Of a DNA stretch of 64,000 bases, positions 9,952 to 19,688 are shown in pieces. Under the pieces are notes generated by a model. That model did no database searches. It saw nothing but the letters and a program-made list of their open reading frames with translations, and had not been told where the DNA came from. The DNA lies in contig NZ_CP049143.1 of NCBI RefSeq assembly GCF_011044495.1, positions 4,774,001 to 4,838,000 of the forward strand, given 5' to 3'. The stretch comes from Roseimicrobium sp. ORNL1 (lineage in GTDB: Bacteria; Verrucomicrobiota; Verrucomicrobiia; Verrucomicrobiales; Verrucomicrobiaceae). How positions within the stretch are numbered: the first letter of the stretch is position 1; every line of letters begins with the position of its first letter. Made by a program: the position numbers and the translations under genes.

Positions 9952-10971
9952 TTGCTGAACCTACCCATCCGTCCCCGCCGCAATCGCCGCACGGCCGCCA
10001 TCCGCGACCTCGTTCGCGAGACGGAGCTCACGCCGTCCCACCTCATCTACCCGCTCTTCGTGCATGCAGGCCTGGAGGACCAGCCCATCGAGTCCATGCC
10101 CGGCTGCACCCGCTGGACGGTCGACGGATTGCTGAAGGAAGCCGGTGAGGCCCATGCGCTCGGCGTGCCAGCCGTGGTGCTTTTCCCCGCCATCTCCGAC
10201 CGGCTGAAAACGCGGGATGCCAGCGAAGCCTGGAATGCCAAGGGCCTGGTGCCCCGCGCCATCCGCGCCCTGAAGGCGGAGTTCCCCACCCTCACCGTCA
10301 TCACGGACGTGGCGCTGGATCCCTACAACTCAGACGGGCACGACGGCCTCGTGTCTGACGACGGGCGCATCCTCAACGACGAAACCGTGGCCGCCCTCTG
10401 CAGCCAGGCCCTCTGCCACGCCGATGCCGGGGCGGACATCGTCTCTCCCAGCGACATGATGGATGGCCGCGTGGCCGCCCTGCGCAGTGCGCTGGATGCC
10501 GCAGACTATGCGGACGTGGGCATCCTCTCCTACACGGCGAAGTATGCCAGCGCCTGCTACGGCCCCTTCCGCGGTGCCCTCGACTCTGCGCCCAAGTTCG
10601 GAGACAAGAAGACCTACCAGATGGACTACGCCAACGCGCGTGAAGCTGAGCGCGAGGCCGCCCTGGATGAAGCCGAAGGCGCGGACATGCTGATGGTGAA
10701 ACCCGCCACGCTGTATCTCGATATCATCCACCGCCTCCGCGCCAAGACCACCCTGCCCATCGCGGCCTATCACGTGAGCGGCGAGTACCTCATGATCAAA
10801 GCGGCTGCGGCCAGTGGCTGGCTGGACGAAAAGAAGATGGTGCTGGAGACCCTCACCGGCATCCGCCGCGCCGGCGCAAACATGATTCTGACCTACTTCG
10901 CCAAGGACGTGGCCAAGTGGCACGGCTCCGACAATAACGGCGGAGATAAGGTCGCTGCCCCTCAGCCATAA
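9952..10971 (+). CDS. hemB: Delta-aminolevulinic acid dehydratase (porphobilinogen synthase)
   Basis: It condenses two 5-aminolevulinate molecules to porphobilinogen in haem biosynthesis, in the cytoplasm. 339 residues, a normal length. The start appears to be TTG at 9952, giving MLNLPIRPRRNRR, the expected N-terminus. The two active-site lysines are visible in YTAKYASACYGPFRGA (~197) and MLMVKPATLYLDI (~250). The metal-binding loop reads DVALDPYNSDGHDG (~120-133): the three zinc-binding cysteines are replaced by Asp and Ala. This is the Mg-dependent, Pseudomonas-like form rather than the Zn type. It may be translationally linked to the small membrane gene just upstream. Confidence 0.96.
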   Translation: MLNLPIRPRRNRRTAAIRDLVRETELTPSHLIYPLFVHAGLEDQPIESMPGCTRWTVDGLLKEAGEAHALGVPAVVLFPAISDRLKTRDASEAWNAKGLVPRAIRALKAEFPTLTVITDVALDPYNSDGHDGLVSDDGRILNDETVAALCSQALCHADAGADIVSPSDMMDGRVAALRSALDAADYADVGILSYTAKYASACYGPFRGALDSAPKFGDKKTYQMDYANAREAEREAALDEAEGADMLMVKPATLYLDIIHRLRAKTTLPIAAYHVSGEYLMIKAAAASGWLDEKKMVLETLTGIRRAGANMILTYFAKDVAKWHGSDNNGGDKVAAPQP

Positions 10972-11262
10972 CGTGGCAAGATTCTCCATTTGAGGAGTAC
11001 ACCAGCGCCTCCTCAAGGAACAAAAATGTCACGGTCCCAGCCCTCGTCGCCCGTGGGCAGACAAGGCTGTGCAATGCTCTGGAACTCCAGTGCTTACGCC
11101 CATGGGACCTGCATTCCCAGGTTGAACAATCTAAACTTTTTCCCTAAAACCCCATTCATTTACCATAATCACTAAAGCCAGTTATAAGAACCCGCTAGCT
11201 CCAACGATTATTTACATGATAGTCGGCCCCGCAAAAAAGTATCCAGCGCGCTTCCGCCCTTC

Positions 11263-12318
11263 ATGTCCCAAGTTCTCTGCGTTCACTGTCAGCACCCCAT
11301 TGAAGACGGGGCACCCCGCCGCGGAAACCTTGTGACCTGCCCCTCCTGCAAGGGACAGGTCTATGTTCCGCAGGTACAATATGTCGCCACCTTCGAGGAG
11401 AAACAGGCCGCCGCACGCGCAGCCGCCCAGCAAAAAGCCGGTTCCCGAACCTACAAGCCCTCAGGCAAGCGAGCCAGCGCGGTAAATGCCAACGGCATCG
11501 GCGTCACTTTTATCATGCTGGCCATCCTCATCATTGGTGGGGCGGGATTAGCCGTCGGGGGTTATTTTGTGTTCAAGGCCATCAAGGGCCATCAGGACGC
11601 CAGGGTGGAGATGGCCACCTCCATGTACGACTTCGAGAAGCAAAAACAGCCGCTCATCGCAAATCCCCACCCACCTGGATCGGGCACCGCGGCCGGAGTG
11701 GCGACCCCGAACAGCCGTCCTCTCGGCAACAACCCAACCAGGGAAGATCTGGAGAAGCTGGCGAAGGTCTTCCAGGCCCTGGAGGAGACAGCCGCGCGGC
11801 TTGATAAAGACTACCTGAAGGAGCTTGAGAAGACCGGTATCAACAAGCTTCTGGCAGCAGACCGCATCGCTACTGACACCGATTTCTCGCAATCCCGCAA
11901 GATCATCGCGGCTGCCCGCGAGGTCATGGCCCGTCACCGCGAGATCGCCGAGATGGAAGATGCCGCCTTTCTTCAGGACTTGGCCAAGTTGAAACTCGAA
12001 GGCGTGCCAACGGATGTCATGGTAGGACGTATCCGGGCCATTACGGAGGCATCACAGCCCGAAGTCGACAAGGTGCGTTCCATGGACTCGGTCATCGCGG
12101 CACAATACGAGGAAGCCATTGACCTGCTTGAAGCAACCCGCGGCGGCTGGAAGCTGGAAGGCGAATCCGTAGTGTTCAATGACATCAAGCATGCGGAACG
12201 CTACAAGACCTTCTTTGTTGAGGTGGACAAGTGCGAGCAGCTCAAGGTGGACCTAAAGAATAAAATCGAACAAGCATCGAGCCCCAAGTGGAAAGCGGCG
12301 ATAGGACTCGTTAACTAG
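11263..12318 (+). CDS. Zinc-ribbon, single-pass membrane protein (paralogue 1)
   Basis: 351 residues. The N-terminal zinc ribbon has CVHC at residues 6-9 and CPSC at about 27-30, followed by a linker rich in Ala and Lys. One transmembrane helix (GVTFIMLAILIIGGAGLAVG, ~87-106) follows, and then a helical domain of ~240 residues that is probably outside the membrane. The second protein at 12700 has the same plan. The conserved C-terminal blocks include LLAADRIATDTDFSQSRKI and AERYKTFF. No catalytic motif is seen. The 291-bp gap before it holds nothing recognisable. It may sense metal or redox state, but this is speculation. Confidence 0.85.
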   Translation: MSQVLCVHCQHPIEDGAPRRGNLVTCPSCKGQVYVPQVQYVATFEEKQAAARAAAQQKAGSRTYKPSGKRASAVNANGIGVTFIMLAILIIGGAGLAVGGYFVFKAIKGHQDARVEMATSMYDFEKQKQPLIANPHPPGSGTAAGVATPNSRPLGNNPTREDLEKLAKVFQALEETAARLDKDYLKELEKTGINKLLAADRIATDTDFSQSRKIIAAAREVMARHREIAEMEDAAFLQDLAKLKLEGVPTDVMVGRIRAITEASQPEVDKVRSMDSVIAAQYEEAIDLLEATRGGWKLEGESVVFNDIKHAERYKTFFVEVDKCEQLKVDLKNKIEQASSPKWKAAIGLVN

Positions 12319-12699
12319 GCGTTTTAGGCAAAGGCATAGCCGGCAATGCAACAGGCCGGGAGCTCGTATACCACAGGCATGGCAGCCCGTGGTATCATAT
12401 CAAAGCGCTCCCAATGGCATCCGGCACGCATAGACGCATCACCCACGCGAAACACGACGCGGGCAGTCGCGGGGTGTGACACGCAGCCGGGGTGCAGGCC
12501 ACCGGAGAACTCAGGCACAAGCGCAAAAGCCAGTCAACGCTCCCAGCATAGCCGGGCCGAAAAGTACGAGCACGCACTCTAAAAGCCGTGCTCACCCACC
12601 TAAATTTCCTTACTCAGGCATAAAAACCAACTCGCAAGACCGCTGATTTGCCCGATAATTCCATCACAGATCACGCCCCCAACGCGCTCTTCGACATTC
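12319..12699. other. Intergenic region, no gene seen
   Basis: A 381-bp gap between the two zinc-ribbon genes. It contains a short imperfect hairpin near 12365-12395 (ataccacaggcatgg / ccgtggtatcat). No open frame has coding character, and no dispersed repeat of the families seen elsewhere was found. Confidence 0.5.
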
Positions 12700-13707
12700 A
12701 TGCCGGAAATTCTCTGTTCCCACTGCCAGCAACCCATCGATGCCGCTGCACCTCGTCGCGGTAATATGATAACCTGCACCTCCTGCAAAGGAGAGGTGTA
12801 CGTACCCCAAGTCCAACACGCCCTCACCCGCGAGGAGAAGGCGGCCGCCAGAGGTCAGTCGAACAACGGGAAGAGGGGTTACCAGCCTTCCAAAAAGGCC
12901 AGTCGCATCAGCACGGAAGGAATTGGCATTACCCTCATCGTGCTTTGCATGTTCCTCGTCGGCGGGTCGATAGTGGTAGGAGGTGGATACCTGGTGTACT
13001 ACTTGAATAAGCAGCGCGAGGAGGCCCAGGTAAATCGGCTCAAGCAGGAAGAAGAGGAAGCCCTCGCCAAGAAGAAGGCGGAAGAAGAAGAGGCCAAAGC
13101 CCGGCTGCTGGAGATGGCGCTCGACCCTACAGAGCAGGATATCCGGTCCATGAGGAAGGCCAACGAGACGCTTTCCCTGGCAAGCAGGGAAGCCGAGGAA
13201 CAGTACAATGTGGAAGTGAAGGCTGCGGGCTTTCACCGCCTGCTGACCCCGGACAGACTGGCGGCGGACAAGGACTTCAGCCAGTCACACAAGATAGTCC
13301 GTGACGTTCGTGAGGCTTTCAACAAGCATCGGACCACGGAGCGGGCTCTCCTCGAGCAGTTCGTTAAAGATTTGGAGGCCATCGAATACGAGAGCATCCC
13401 AAAGGACATTTTCATGGCACGCATTCGCGCGTCTCGTGCCAGCGTCTACACCCAGCAGGATGAAATCTGGAACCTCAAGTCCGATGTGATTGAGCGCTAT
13501 GCGCAAGCCATAGGCCACCTGGAAAAGACCCAGGGAAAGTGGGTGTTGGAAGGAACCGACCTCGCGTTCAATGATGCGAAGGATGCCGAGCAGTATCGCA
13601 AGTTCTTCGACGAAATGGAACTGCTGACCAAAAAGGCTGCGGCCAAGTCCCAAGCCATATTGGACGACATGTCAGCAGATGAATTCGCGAGCAGATTCAA
13701 TCAGTAG
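12700..13707 (+). CDS. Zinc-ribbon, single-pass membrane protein (paralogue 2)
   Basis: 335 residues. It has the same architecture as the preceding gene: zinc ribbon with CSHC (6-9) and CTSC (~27-30), the shared motif GxVYVPQVQ, a transmembrane helix (ITLIVLCMFLVGGSIVVGGG, ~75-95), then a Lys/Glu-rich coiled coil (QEEEEALAKKKAEEEEAKAR, ~110-130) and the shared helical domain (RLLTPDRLAADKDFSQSHKI). The coiled coil is absent from paralogue 1, so the copies have diverged in the stalk. Function is unknown. The identical order of parts points to tandem duplication. Confidence 0.85.
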   Translation: MPEILCSHCQQPIDAAAPRRGNMITCTSCKGEVYVPQVQHALTREEKAAARGQSNNGKRGYQPSKKASRISTEGIGITLIVLCMFLVGGSIVVGGGYLVYYLNKQREEAQVNRLKQEEEEALAKKKAEEEEAKARLLEMALDPTEQDIRSMRKANETLSLASREAEEQYNVEVKAAGFHRLLTPDRLAADKDFSQSHKIVRDVREAFNKHRTTERALLEQFVKDLEAIEYESIPKDIFMARIRASRASVYTQQDEIWNLKSDVIERYAQAIGHLEKTQGKWVLEGTDLAFNDAKDAEQYRKFFDEMELLTKKAAAKSQAILDDMSADEFASRFNQ

Positions 13708-14275
13708 AACTGCGCTCCTTCCGGCCCCCGTCAGCATCGCATCAGCGCTCGGCCGCATGCCCCGCGTGTCCCCGGTTGTGGTGAAGTCACAGTGTGAGTT
13801 CGGGCCCGCCTGTCGCCCTATACCAAGGCGAGTTGAACAGGTCTCTCACGCGACGAACCTGCCCAGCGTGTTGCAGAAGGCCCAAGGAACGGGAACGCCT
13901 CGTTCCCGTCAGCGGTCACCACGCCTGGTGATGTCGCATGTCGAGCACCCGTGGTGTTCCAAACGAATGCTTCGGCGCATACACGCCTTATACCGAGAAG
14001 AGTTGAATACAGGTCTTGGTACGAGAGGCCATTCCATCCCAGTGCGAAGTGCTGGGCATTTCAAAGGAGCGTGGACACTCTTGTCCGCCGTTCTGTAGTG
14101 CAGCGACCTCCTTCATGTGGAAGCTACCGGCGACGCTTCTGAAGTAGCTGGTGGAAGTGGCCTTGCCTGCCGGATGAAAGAGAAATGTGCGTCAGGGGTG
14201 CCGGACAAGAGTGTCCACGCTCCTTTGTCTGGCGCTTCGCTCCTGACAAAGACCCGGTTTCAACTTCCTTTGGTA
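13708..14275. repeat. Repeat-rich intergenic region
   Basis: 568 bp between convergent genes. It contains a copy of the 'gacgaacctgcccagcgtg' repeat at 13851-13887 (others at 48250 and 48802), two related tatacc..gagttgaa blocks at about 13819 and 13990, a small palindrome (aacgggaacg/cgttcccgt, 13888-13910), and the MITE-like element described at 14062-14227. No coding frame is supported. Confidence 0.7.
14062..14227 (-). mobile_element. MITE-like element with ~26-bp terminal inverted repeats
   Basis: The ends read caaaggagcgtggacactc... and ...gagtgtccacgctcctttg, inverted copies of each other over roughly 26 bp. The interior is 110 bp and non-coding. A homologous copy, including interior sequence (for example ctttcatcc.gcaggcaagg), lies at 54068-54236 inside a primase gene in the opposite orientation. 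Conservation of the interior shows that the whole unit is a repeat, not just its ends. No transposase is encoded. Confidence 0.75.
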
Positions 14276-15586
14276 TTACAGCGCGTTCACACGCACCCAC
14301 TCCCTCGCCTCCTCCGGCGAGTTCAGTGTGCCTTCGAGCTGCAGATCCTGCACCGTGCGCAGAATCTCTCCCACCCGGGGACCGGGGGGCACGCCCATGG
14401 ACATGACTTCATGACCATCGATGAGCGGCTTCGGCAGCAACGGCTTCTCTCCTGCCGCGAATTCAATCTCCTTTGCCCGGAGGAATTCATAATTATCACT
14501 CAGGCCGTTGCTGCTCATGCAGTCCACGCGATGAAGCTCCATCTCGTCCTCATACGTGGGACGCGCCATGATGCGCTTCAGCTTGCTGATACGCATCTTC
14601 TGCACGTCTTTGAACATCATGTGATTCGCCACCGCCGCCACCGTGGGGTTGATCACATCATTGGGAAACTTCAGTCGGCGCAGGATCTCCTCCGTCATCT
14701 CCGCGCCCAGCTTGTCATGTCCGTTGAAGCGGATGCGGCCCGTTTCATCCACGCTGAAGGTCGCTGGTTTTGCGATGTCATGGAACAGCACCGAGAGCAC
14801 CAGCGGCAGTGAAACCTTCTCTGGCAGCAGGTCCAGCATGATGCGCGTGTGCTTGAAGACATCCCCCTCCGGATGCCACTGCGGCGGCTGCTCACAGCCC
14901 TGCAGCACCAGGATTTCCGGCAGCACCGCCTTCATCAGGCCGCTGTCCACGAGAAGGTCGAAGCCGCGCACGCGATTCGGGTGCAGGAAGATTTTCACCA
15001 ACTCTTCACGAATGCGCTCGGCGCTTACGCTGGCCACCTCAGGAGCCAGTTCCTTCATCGCGGCCCAGGTGTCCGCCTCGATCTCAAAGCCCAGCACCGT
15101 GGCGAACCGCACCGCGCGCAGCAGGCGCAGGTGATCCTCACGAAAACGCGCACGCGCATCCCCGATGGCGCGCAGAACCTTGCGCTCCAGATCCGCGCGT
15201 CCGTCCACATAGTCCAGCACCTCTTCCGTCAGCGGATTGTAGAAGATGCCATTCACCGTGAAGTCACGCCGCTTCGCATCCTCCACCGCACTGGTGAACT
15301 TCACCGAGTCTGGCCGGCGCCCATCCGAGTACGCGCCATCGCGACGAAAGGTGGCCACTTCAATCTGATGCGGTCCCATGCGCACGATGATCACGCCAAA
15401 GTGCGCGCCCACGGGAACAGATTGTGCAAAGAGCGCCTGCACCTGCTCCGGTCGCGCACTGGTGGCCACGTCATAGTCCTTCGGCTCCACCCCGCGCAGC
15501 GTGTCACGCACACACCCTCCAGCGAAGACGGCCTCATGGCCGGCCTTCACCAGGGCGCGGACGACGTTGGTGGCTGCGTTACGCAT
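14276..15586 (-). CDS. CCA tRNA nucleotidyltransferase (poly(A) polymerase/CCA-adding family)
   Basis: 436 residues from ATG 15586 (MRNAATNVVRALVKAGHEAV); the frame is open further upstream, but the extra 52 residues are not protein-like. The class II nucleotidyltransferase head is clear: FAGGCVRDTLRG (~20-32) and PKDYDVATSARPEQV (~35-48, the metal-binding DxD-like site). Next come the R-rich nucleotide-binding block EDHLRLLRAVRFA (~145) and an HD-type motif LFHDIAKPATFS (~270). This arrangement is typical of bacterial CCA-adding enzymes with an HD domain. The protein adds or repairs the CCA end of tRNAs. It is convergent with the zinc-ribbon gene. Confidence 0.92.
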   Translation of the reverse strand: MRNAATNVVRALVKAGHEAVFAGGCVRDTLRGVEPKDYDVATSARPEQVQALFAQSVPVGAHFGVIIVRMGPHQIEVATFRRDGAYSDGRRPDSVKFTSAVEDAKRRDFTVNGIFYNPLTEEVLDYVDGRADLERKVLRAIGDARARFREDHLRLLRAVRFATVLGFEIEADTWAAMKELAPEVASVSAERIREELVKIFLHPNRVRGFDLLVDSGLMKAVLPEILVLQGCEQPPQWHPEGDVFKHTRIMLDLLPEKVSLPLVLSVLFHDIAKPATFSVDETGRIRFNGHDKLGAEMTEEILRRLKFPNDVINPTVAAVANHMMFKDVQKMRISKLKRIMARPTYEDEMELHRVDCMSSNGLSDNYEFLRAKEIEFAAGEKPLLPKPLIDGHEVMSMGVPPGPRVGEILRTVQDLQLEGTLNSPEEAREWVRVNAL

Positions 15587-15768
15587 GGAGATGGAGGAAG
15601 AAGACAAGGTAGAATGAGTACTGAGAACTTCACTGCACTCTAGCTTTTGGTCAATGGGAGTGGAGCGAGGGCTGTAATCAGTAGTCGCAAGGTCGGAATA
15701 CGGAGTCCAAGTAACCAACGGATACAACCGCTTACTGCTCACCGTTCACCGCTCACCGCTCACCGCCC

Positions 15769-16749
15769 TCACGGCGCAATCCCCGGCACCGTGGGCAGCA
15801 TCACCGGTGGCGCGGGCCGCGGAGGCGGCGGCGTGGTGATGACAGCGGGCGTCTCCGTGGGTGTGACGCCACTGCCGGAGTCCGCGCCGGGGAGGTAGCT
15901 GGTGCCACTGTAGGATGTCGGCAACGGCACGGAGGCGCCGGTGGTTGTCGTGGCCGGTGTTGTGGTGGGATCCACATACTCCCTCTTCACCTTCGGTGGC
16001 CTCACCGTGGGAAGTTTCAGCCCGATGGCCTTCGCATACACCACGGGTGGTACGGGCAGTGATCCGCGCGAATCATACGTGGCGTCATCGAAGTGCCACC
16101 ACTCCGTATTTAGAATGCTGAAACCAGCGGAGGCCATGGCCCGCTGCAAAATCGAACGGCGCTCGCGCTTGTCTGCCGAGACAGTGTCGGCCGTGTAGTA
16201 GCTGTCCGGTCCCCCTTCATCGAATCCGGTGGGCATCGACAGTTCATGACCATAGGAGTCCACGAGCGTCACATCCACTGCCGTACCGGAGCAATGCCGC
16301 GACCACCCCCACTCCGGCGGGGTGAACATGCCGGTGTATCCCCCATGATCATGCAGAGCCGTGTGGGACTCCGGCGGACGCCATGCGTCCCAAATCTTCA
16401 GCCCGTATCCCTGCTGCTGCAGAATCTCCTGCGCCACACGCAGCTTCGCCGCCGTGGTGTGATGCAGCAGGCAGGGCATGTCCTCCGGATACACCCGCTG
16501 CCCGGTGATGTTCTGCGCCCGGCGGTACCGCAGGTCATGCTTGATGCCCGGCACCACGCTCGTGACATCCACCAATCCCTGCCCCCTCGCGAGCGCCAGG
16601 GTCTGCGATTTGCTCTCCGTGTAAGGACTGCCTGCGCACGAGGCGAGCGTGAGCAGCACCGCTGGCGCGAGAGCCTGGCAGAAAAAAAGAAGCCGTCGTC
16701 GAGAGGTCGCCGTCTTGGGGGGAGCTTGGGGGCTGCTGCGTGGCATCAT
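15769..16749 (-). CDS. D-Ala-D-Ala dipeptidase (VanX/M15D-like) lipoprotein
   Basis: About 326 residues from ATG 16749 (MMPRSSPQ; the next ATG is 16746). The N-terminus carries a lipoprotein signal, LLTLASCAG, with the lipid-attachment Cys near residue 38. The peptidase M15D motifs are present: SRHCSGTAVDVTL (HxxxxxxD zinc ligands) and EWWHFDD (catalytic Glu plus zinc His). The Arg in WDAWRPPESH is also as in VanX. A Pro/Thr-rich tail of ~90 residues follows the domain. It probably trims cell-wall D-Ala-D-Ala dipeptides in the periplasm. There is no vanHA neighbour, so vancomycin resistance is not implied. Confidence 0.88.
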   Translation of the reverse strand: MMPRSSPQAPPKTATSRRRLLFFCQALAPAVLLTLASCAGSPYTESKSQTLALARGQGLVDVTSVVPGIKHDLRYRRAQNITGQRVYPEDMPCLLHHTTAAKLRVAQEILQQQGYGLKIWDAWRPPESHTALHDHGGYTGMFTPPEWGWSRHCSGTAVDVTLVDSYGHELSMPTGFDEGGPDSYYTADTVSADKRERRSILQRAMASAGFSILNTEWWHFDDATYDSRGSLPVPPVVYAKAIGLKLPTVRPPKVKREYVDPTTTPATTTTGASVPLPTSYSGTSYLPGADSGSGVTPTETPAVITTPPPPRPAPPVMLPTVPGIAP

Positions 16750-16985
16750 CCCCCGTAGCAGGCCGGAGCACACGGCTCAAATGCTTTGAGCGCTCACGCC
16801 GTCACATGGCTTTTGCAGCCTGTTTGCGCGCGTGAACTCATAACTCACAAGCGCAGCATTCCCGAGAGGCCCGCTCCTGACAGTGCGTACAGAGAAAGGT
16901 GACGCAGCATCCCCCCGGCGCGTCCTGGCCGGATTGGCTTGTCTTGCCTCACGGATTCGTCCTCTCTATAGACATTTCGTACGGC

Positions 16986-19667
16986 ATGCATCATCTCCCC
17001 AAGTCCCTGCTCCTCTTCACACTCACCCTGCTCACTGCCTCCCAGGTGACAGCTCAGGACAAGGCGCACCTTGCGCTGAAGTCTCCCTTCGCCTCCTACG
17101 TGGAGACGGACTTTCCCTTCTTCACCCAGACGGTGGATGCGCGGAAGTTCGGCAGCACGCCCCTGCGGGAGAATCTCACGCCACGAGGCATCATCATACC
17201 GGCGGGCAATGGTGTCTTCGCCTGCTTCGACCCGGACCTTCTCCGGTGGGCGATCATCTGGAAGGCGAATGACGAGGGTGAATATCTCTCCATGGATGGC
17301 ATGGGCACAGGCAGCTACCGACAGCCAAGCCGCAAGTCCAACTCCGGACAGAAGGAACTCCCCCGTCCTTTCGGCACACCCCTCGTGGCCCTGCCAACCC
17401 GCCCCGGTATATCTGTGGGTGATACACCATCCGTAAAGGACCCGCGCGATCGCGGCCATGCAGAGCAAGGTGAGTTGGGCCTCGGCCCCGTGCCCGTTTC
17501 CCTGGGGCGATTCTCTGGCCTGCACATGACACACGGTGGCCTGGTGCTGGAGTACACAGTCGCTGGCACAGTGGTGAAGGAGCAATTCCTGGCCGATGGC
17601 ACAGGAGCCGTCCGTGTGCTGGAGGTGGATCCGCACAAGCAGACGCTCCACTTCCGCACGGGACCGGGTGAGGGAGACTGGCTGAGCTCTCTCCCTTCAG
17701 ACACGGGCACCAGGTATCGCATCGCAATTTCTCCCGAAGGCACTGTCTCCTCCACGGTGGCCACCACCGGCATACGACCGGAAGCCTGCACGAAGACCAC
17801 CCCGCTCCCCCGCCGCTGGAGTGAGCCCGTGAAGACTGGTCCTGCCATTGCTCCCTCGAAAGACGGTCCCTGGGTCTATGACGACATTCCCCTTCCGATG
17901 CCGAATCCGTGGAAGAGGAATGTGCGCCCCTGCGACATTGAGTTCTTCCCGGATGGACGCGCCGCCCTCCTGACCTTCGACGGAGATGTGTGGATCGTAG
18001 AGGGGCTGCAGTCAGGCTCGCAGGAAACGAAGTGGCAGCGCTTCGCCTCAGGCCTGCATGAGCCGCAGAGCCTCTGCATTGTGAAGGACATCATCCACGT
18101 GTTCGACCGCAATGGCATCATCAAACTCATCGACGTCGATGGCAATGGCGAAGCGGACTGGTATGCGAATGTCTCCAATGCCGTGGCCCAGTCTGCTGAG
18201 ACGCGGAATTATCCCATGGACATGATCGCCCTTCCCGACGGCTCCTTCTACCTCGCCTTGGGCGGGCAGATAGGCTCCACCGTGGGCAAGTACAACGGTG
18301 TGGTGGTGAAGGTGACTCCGGATGGGAATACCTTCGACGTCATCGCCACCGGCTTCCGCCAGCCCTACCTCGGCTATGATCCCCAGACTGGCATCCTCAC
18401 GGCCAGCGACCAGCAGGGAAACTGGAAGCCCGCCACACCCATCTACCGCGTGGAGCCCGGTCGCTACTTCGGATTCCAGCCGGAGAAGTACAAGGACAAG
18501 GTGACCCACCCCAAGACCATCTCCCCAGCGGAGGTATGGATTCCCCATTTCATCAACCAGTCCGGTGCTAGCCAGCTCTGGGTAAAACAGAACGATGGCA
18601 GCGAACCACACATGGGCGCGCTGAATGGAGCGATCATCCACATTGGCTACAACCGGCCGGAGATCTTCAAAATTTTCCTCGATGCCGAGGGAACCCAGGG
18701 CGCAGTCATGCCCATCCTCTCCGGCTTTCCCACGGGTCTGCTGAATGGACGTGTGAACCCAAAGGATGGATATCTCTACCTCGCGGGCTTCCAGATTTTC
18801 GGCAGCACCGGCTCGCGCACCAGCGGCCTCTTCCGTGTGCGTCCCGGCACCGTACCCGCATGGATGCCCAAAGAAATTCGCGCAGAGAAACGCGGCATCC
18901 TGCTCACCTTTGATGCTCCGCTGACGCCTGAGCTCATCAGCGACCTGGGACGCTACTCCGCAGACCGGTGGAACTACCACCAGACCCACAACTACGGCTC
19001 GGGCAACTTCCGCACGGATAACAACCAGCCGGGGCAGGACGCCATCCCGGTTTCCAGCGCGAAGCTTTCGAAGGACGGCAAGTCCCTCTTCCTGGGCATC
19101 CGCGACATGCACCCCTCGCATTCCCTCCGTCTCACGTATCGCCTGCCCGCCGCCGGCGTGGACCGCGTGGAGAATGCCTATCTCACCGTGCATGCGCTGC
19201 CCTCCATGAACCTCGAAAGTCTCGGCTTCGATTCCAATGAAGTGGACCTCAGTCCGCGCAAGGACCTCGCCGGTGACGGGCCTGCCATCATCCCCACGGC
19301 CGACCTGGGTCGTGATGTCGCCCTGCGCTACGGCTGCATCGCGTGCCACTCCACGGGAGATCCTGCCCTGCCCAGCGTCGCCGCGCCTGCGACCGCCGCC
19401 GCCAATGGCGCGAAGACAGAGGTGGGTCCCTCGTGGATGGGACTCTGGGCCGCGAGTCGCAAATTCAGCGACGGCTCCGAGATCAAGAGCGTGGATGCCG
19501 CCTATCTGCGCGAGTCCATCCTCGATCCCTCACGCCGCGTGCAGGCTGGCTATGAAATGGAGCGCACGGGCGTGGGTATGCCATCCTATCTCGGTGTGCT
19601 GAAGGATCACGAGATCGACTCCGTGGTCATGTACATCCAGACGCTGCAAAAGAAGAAGGTGAAGTGA
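16986..19667 (+). CDS. Secreted beta-propeller protein with C-terminal cytochrome c domain (DUF6797-like)
   Basis: 893 residues. ATG 16986 begins a signal peptide (MHHLPKSLLLFTLTLLTASQ, cleaved near VTAQ). The N-terminal ~300 residues have the SPFASYVETDFPFF...GIIIPAG pattern I associate with DUF6797. A propeller of the soluble sugar-dehydrogenase/NHL type follows (~310-600: PCDIEFFPDGRAALLTFDGD, YPMDMIALPDGSFYLALGG). A mono-haem cytochrome c domain closes the protein: CIACH near 783 and a likely distal ligand Met in GVGMPSYLG. It probably oxidises a carbohydrate and passes electrons to the haem in the periplasm. The substrate is unknown. Confidence 0.8.
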   Translation: MHHLPKSLLLFTLTLLTASQVTAQDKAHLALKSPFASYVETDFPFFTQTVDARKFGSTPLRENLTPRGIIIPAGNGVFACFDPDLLRWAIIWKANDEGEYLSMDGMGTGSYRQPSRKSNSGQKELPRPFGTPLVALPTRPGISVGDTPSVKDPRDRGHAEQGELGLGPVPVSLGRFSGLHMTHGGLVLEYTVAGTVVKEQFLADGTGAVRVLEVDPHKQTLHFRTGPGEGDWLSSLPSDTGTRYRIAISPEGTVSSTVATTGIRPEACTKTTPLPRRWSEPVKTGPAIAPSKDGPWVYDDIPLPMPNPWKRNVRPCDIEFFPDGRAALLTFDGDVWIVEGLQSGSQETKWQRFASGLHEPQSLCIVKDIIHVFDRNGIIKLIDVDGNGEADWYANVSNAVAQSAETRNYPMDMIALPDGSFYLALGGQIGSTVGKYNGVVVKVTPDGNTFDVIATGFRQPYLGYDPQTGILTASDQQGNWKPATPIYRVEPGRYFGFQPEKYKDKVTHPKTISPAEVWIPHFINQSGASQLWVKQNDGSEPHMGALNGAIIHIGYNRPEIFKIFLDAEGTQGAVMPILSGFPTGLLNGRVNPKDGYLYLAGFQIFGSTGSRTSGLFRVRPGTVPAWMPKEIRAEKRGILLTFDAPLTPELISDLGRYSADRWNYHQTHNYGSGNFRTDNNQPGQDAIPVSSAKLSKDGKSLFLGIRDMHPSHSLRLTYRLPAAGVDRVENAYLTVHALPSMNLESLGFDSNEVDLSPRKDLAGDGPAIIPTADLGRDVALRYGCIACHSTGDPALPSVAAPATAAANGAKTEVGPSWMGLWAASRKFSDGSEIKSVDAAYLRESILDPSRRVQAGYEMERTGVGMPSYLGVLKDHEIDSVVMYIQTLQKKKVK

Positions 19668-19688
19668 ACCAGGTCACCTCGTTCGTCG

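Noticed and set aside
15769-16749. Vancomycin resistance gene
   Set aside because: The VanX-like lipoprotein has no vanH, vanA or vanRS neighbours and carries an export signal, so a cell-wall turnover role is more likely.
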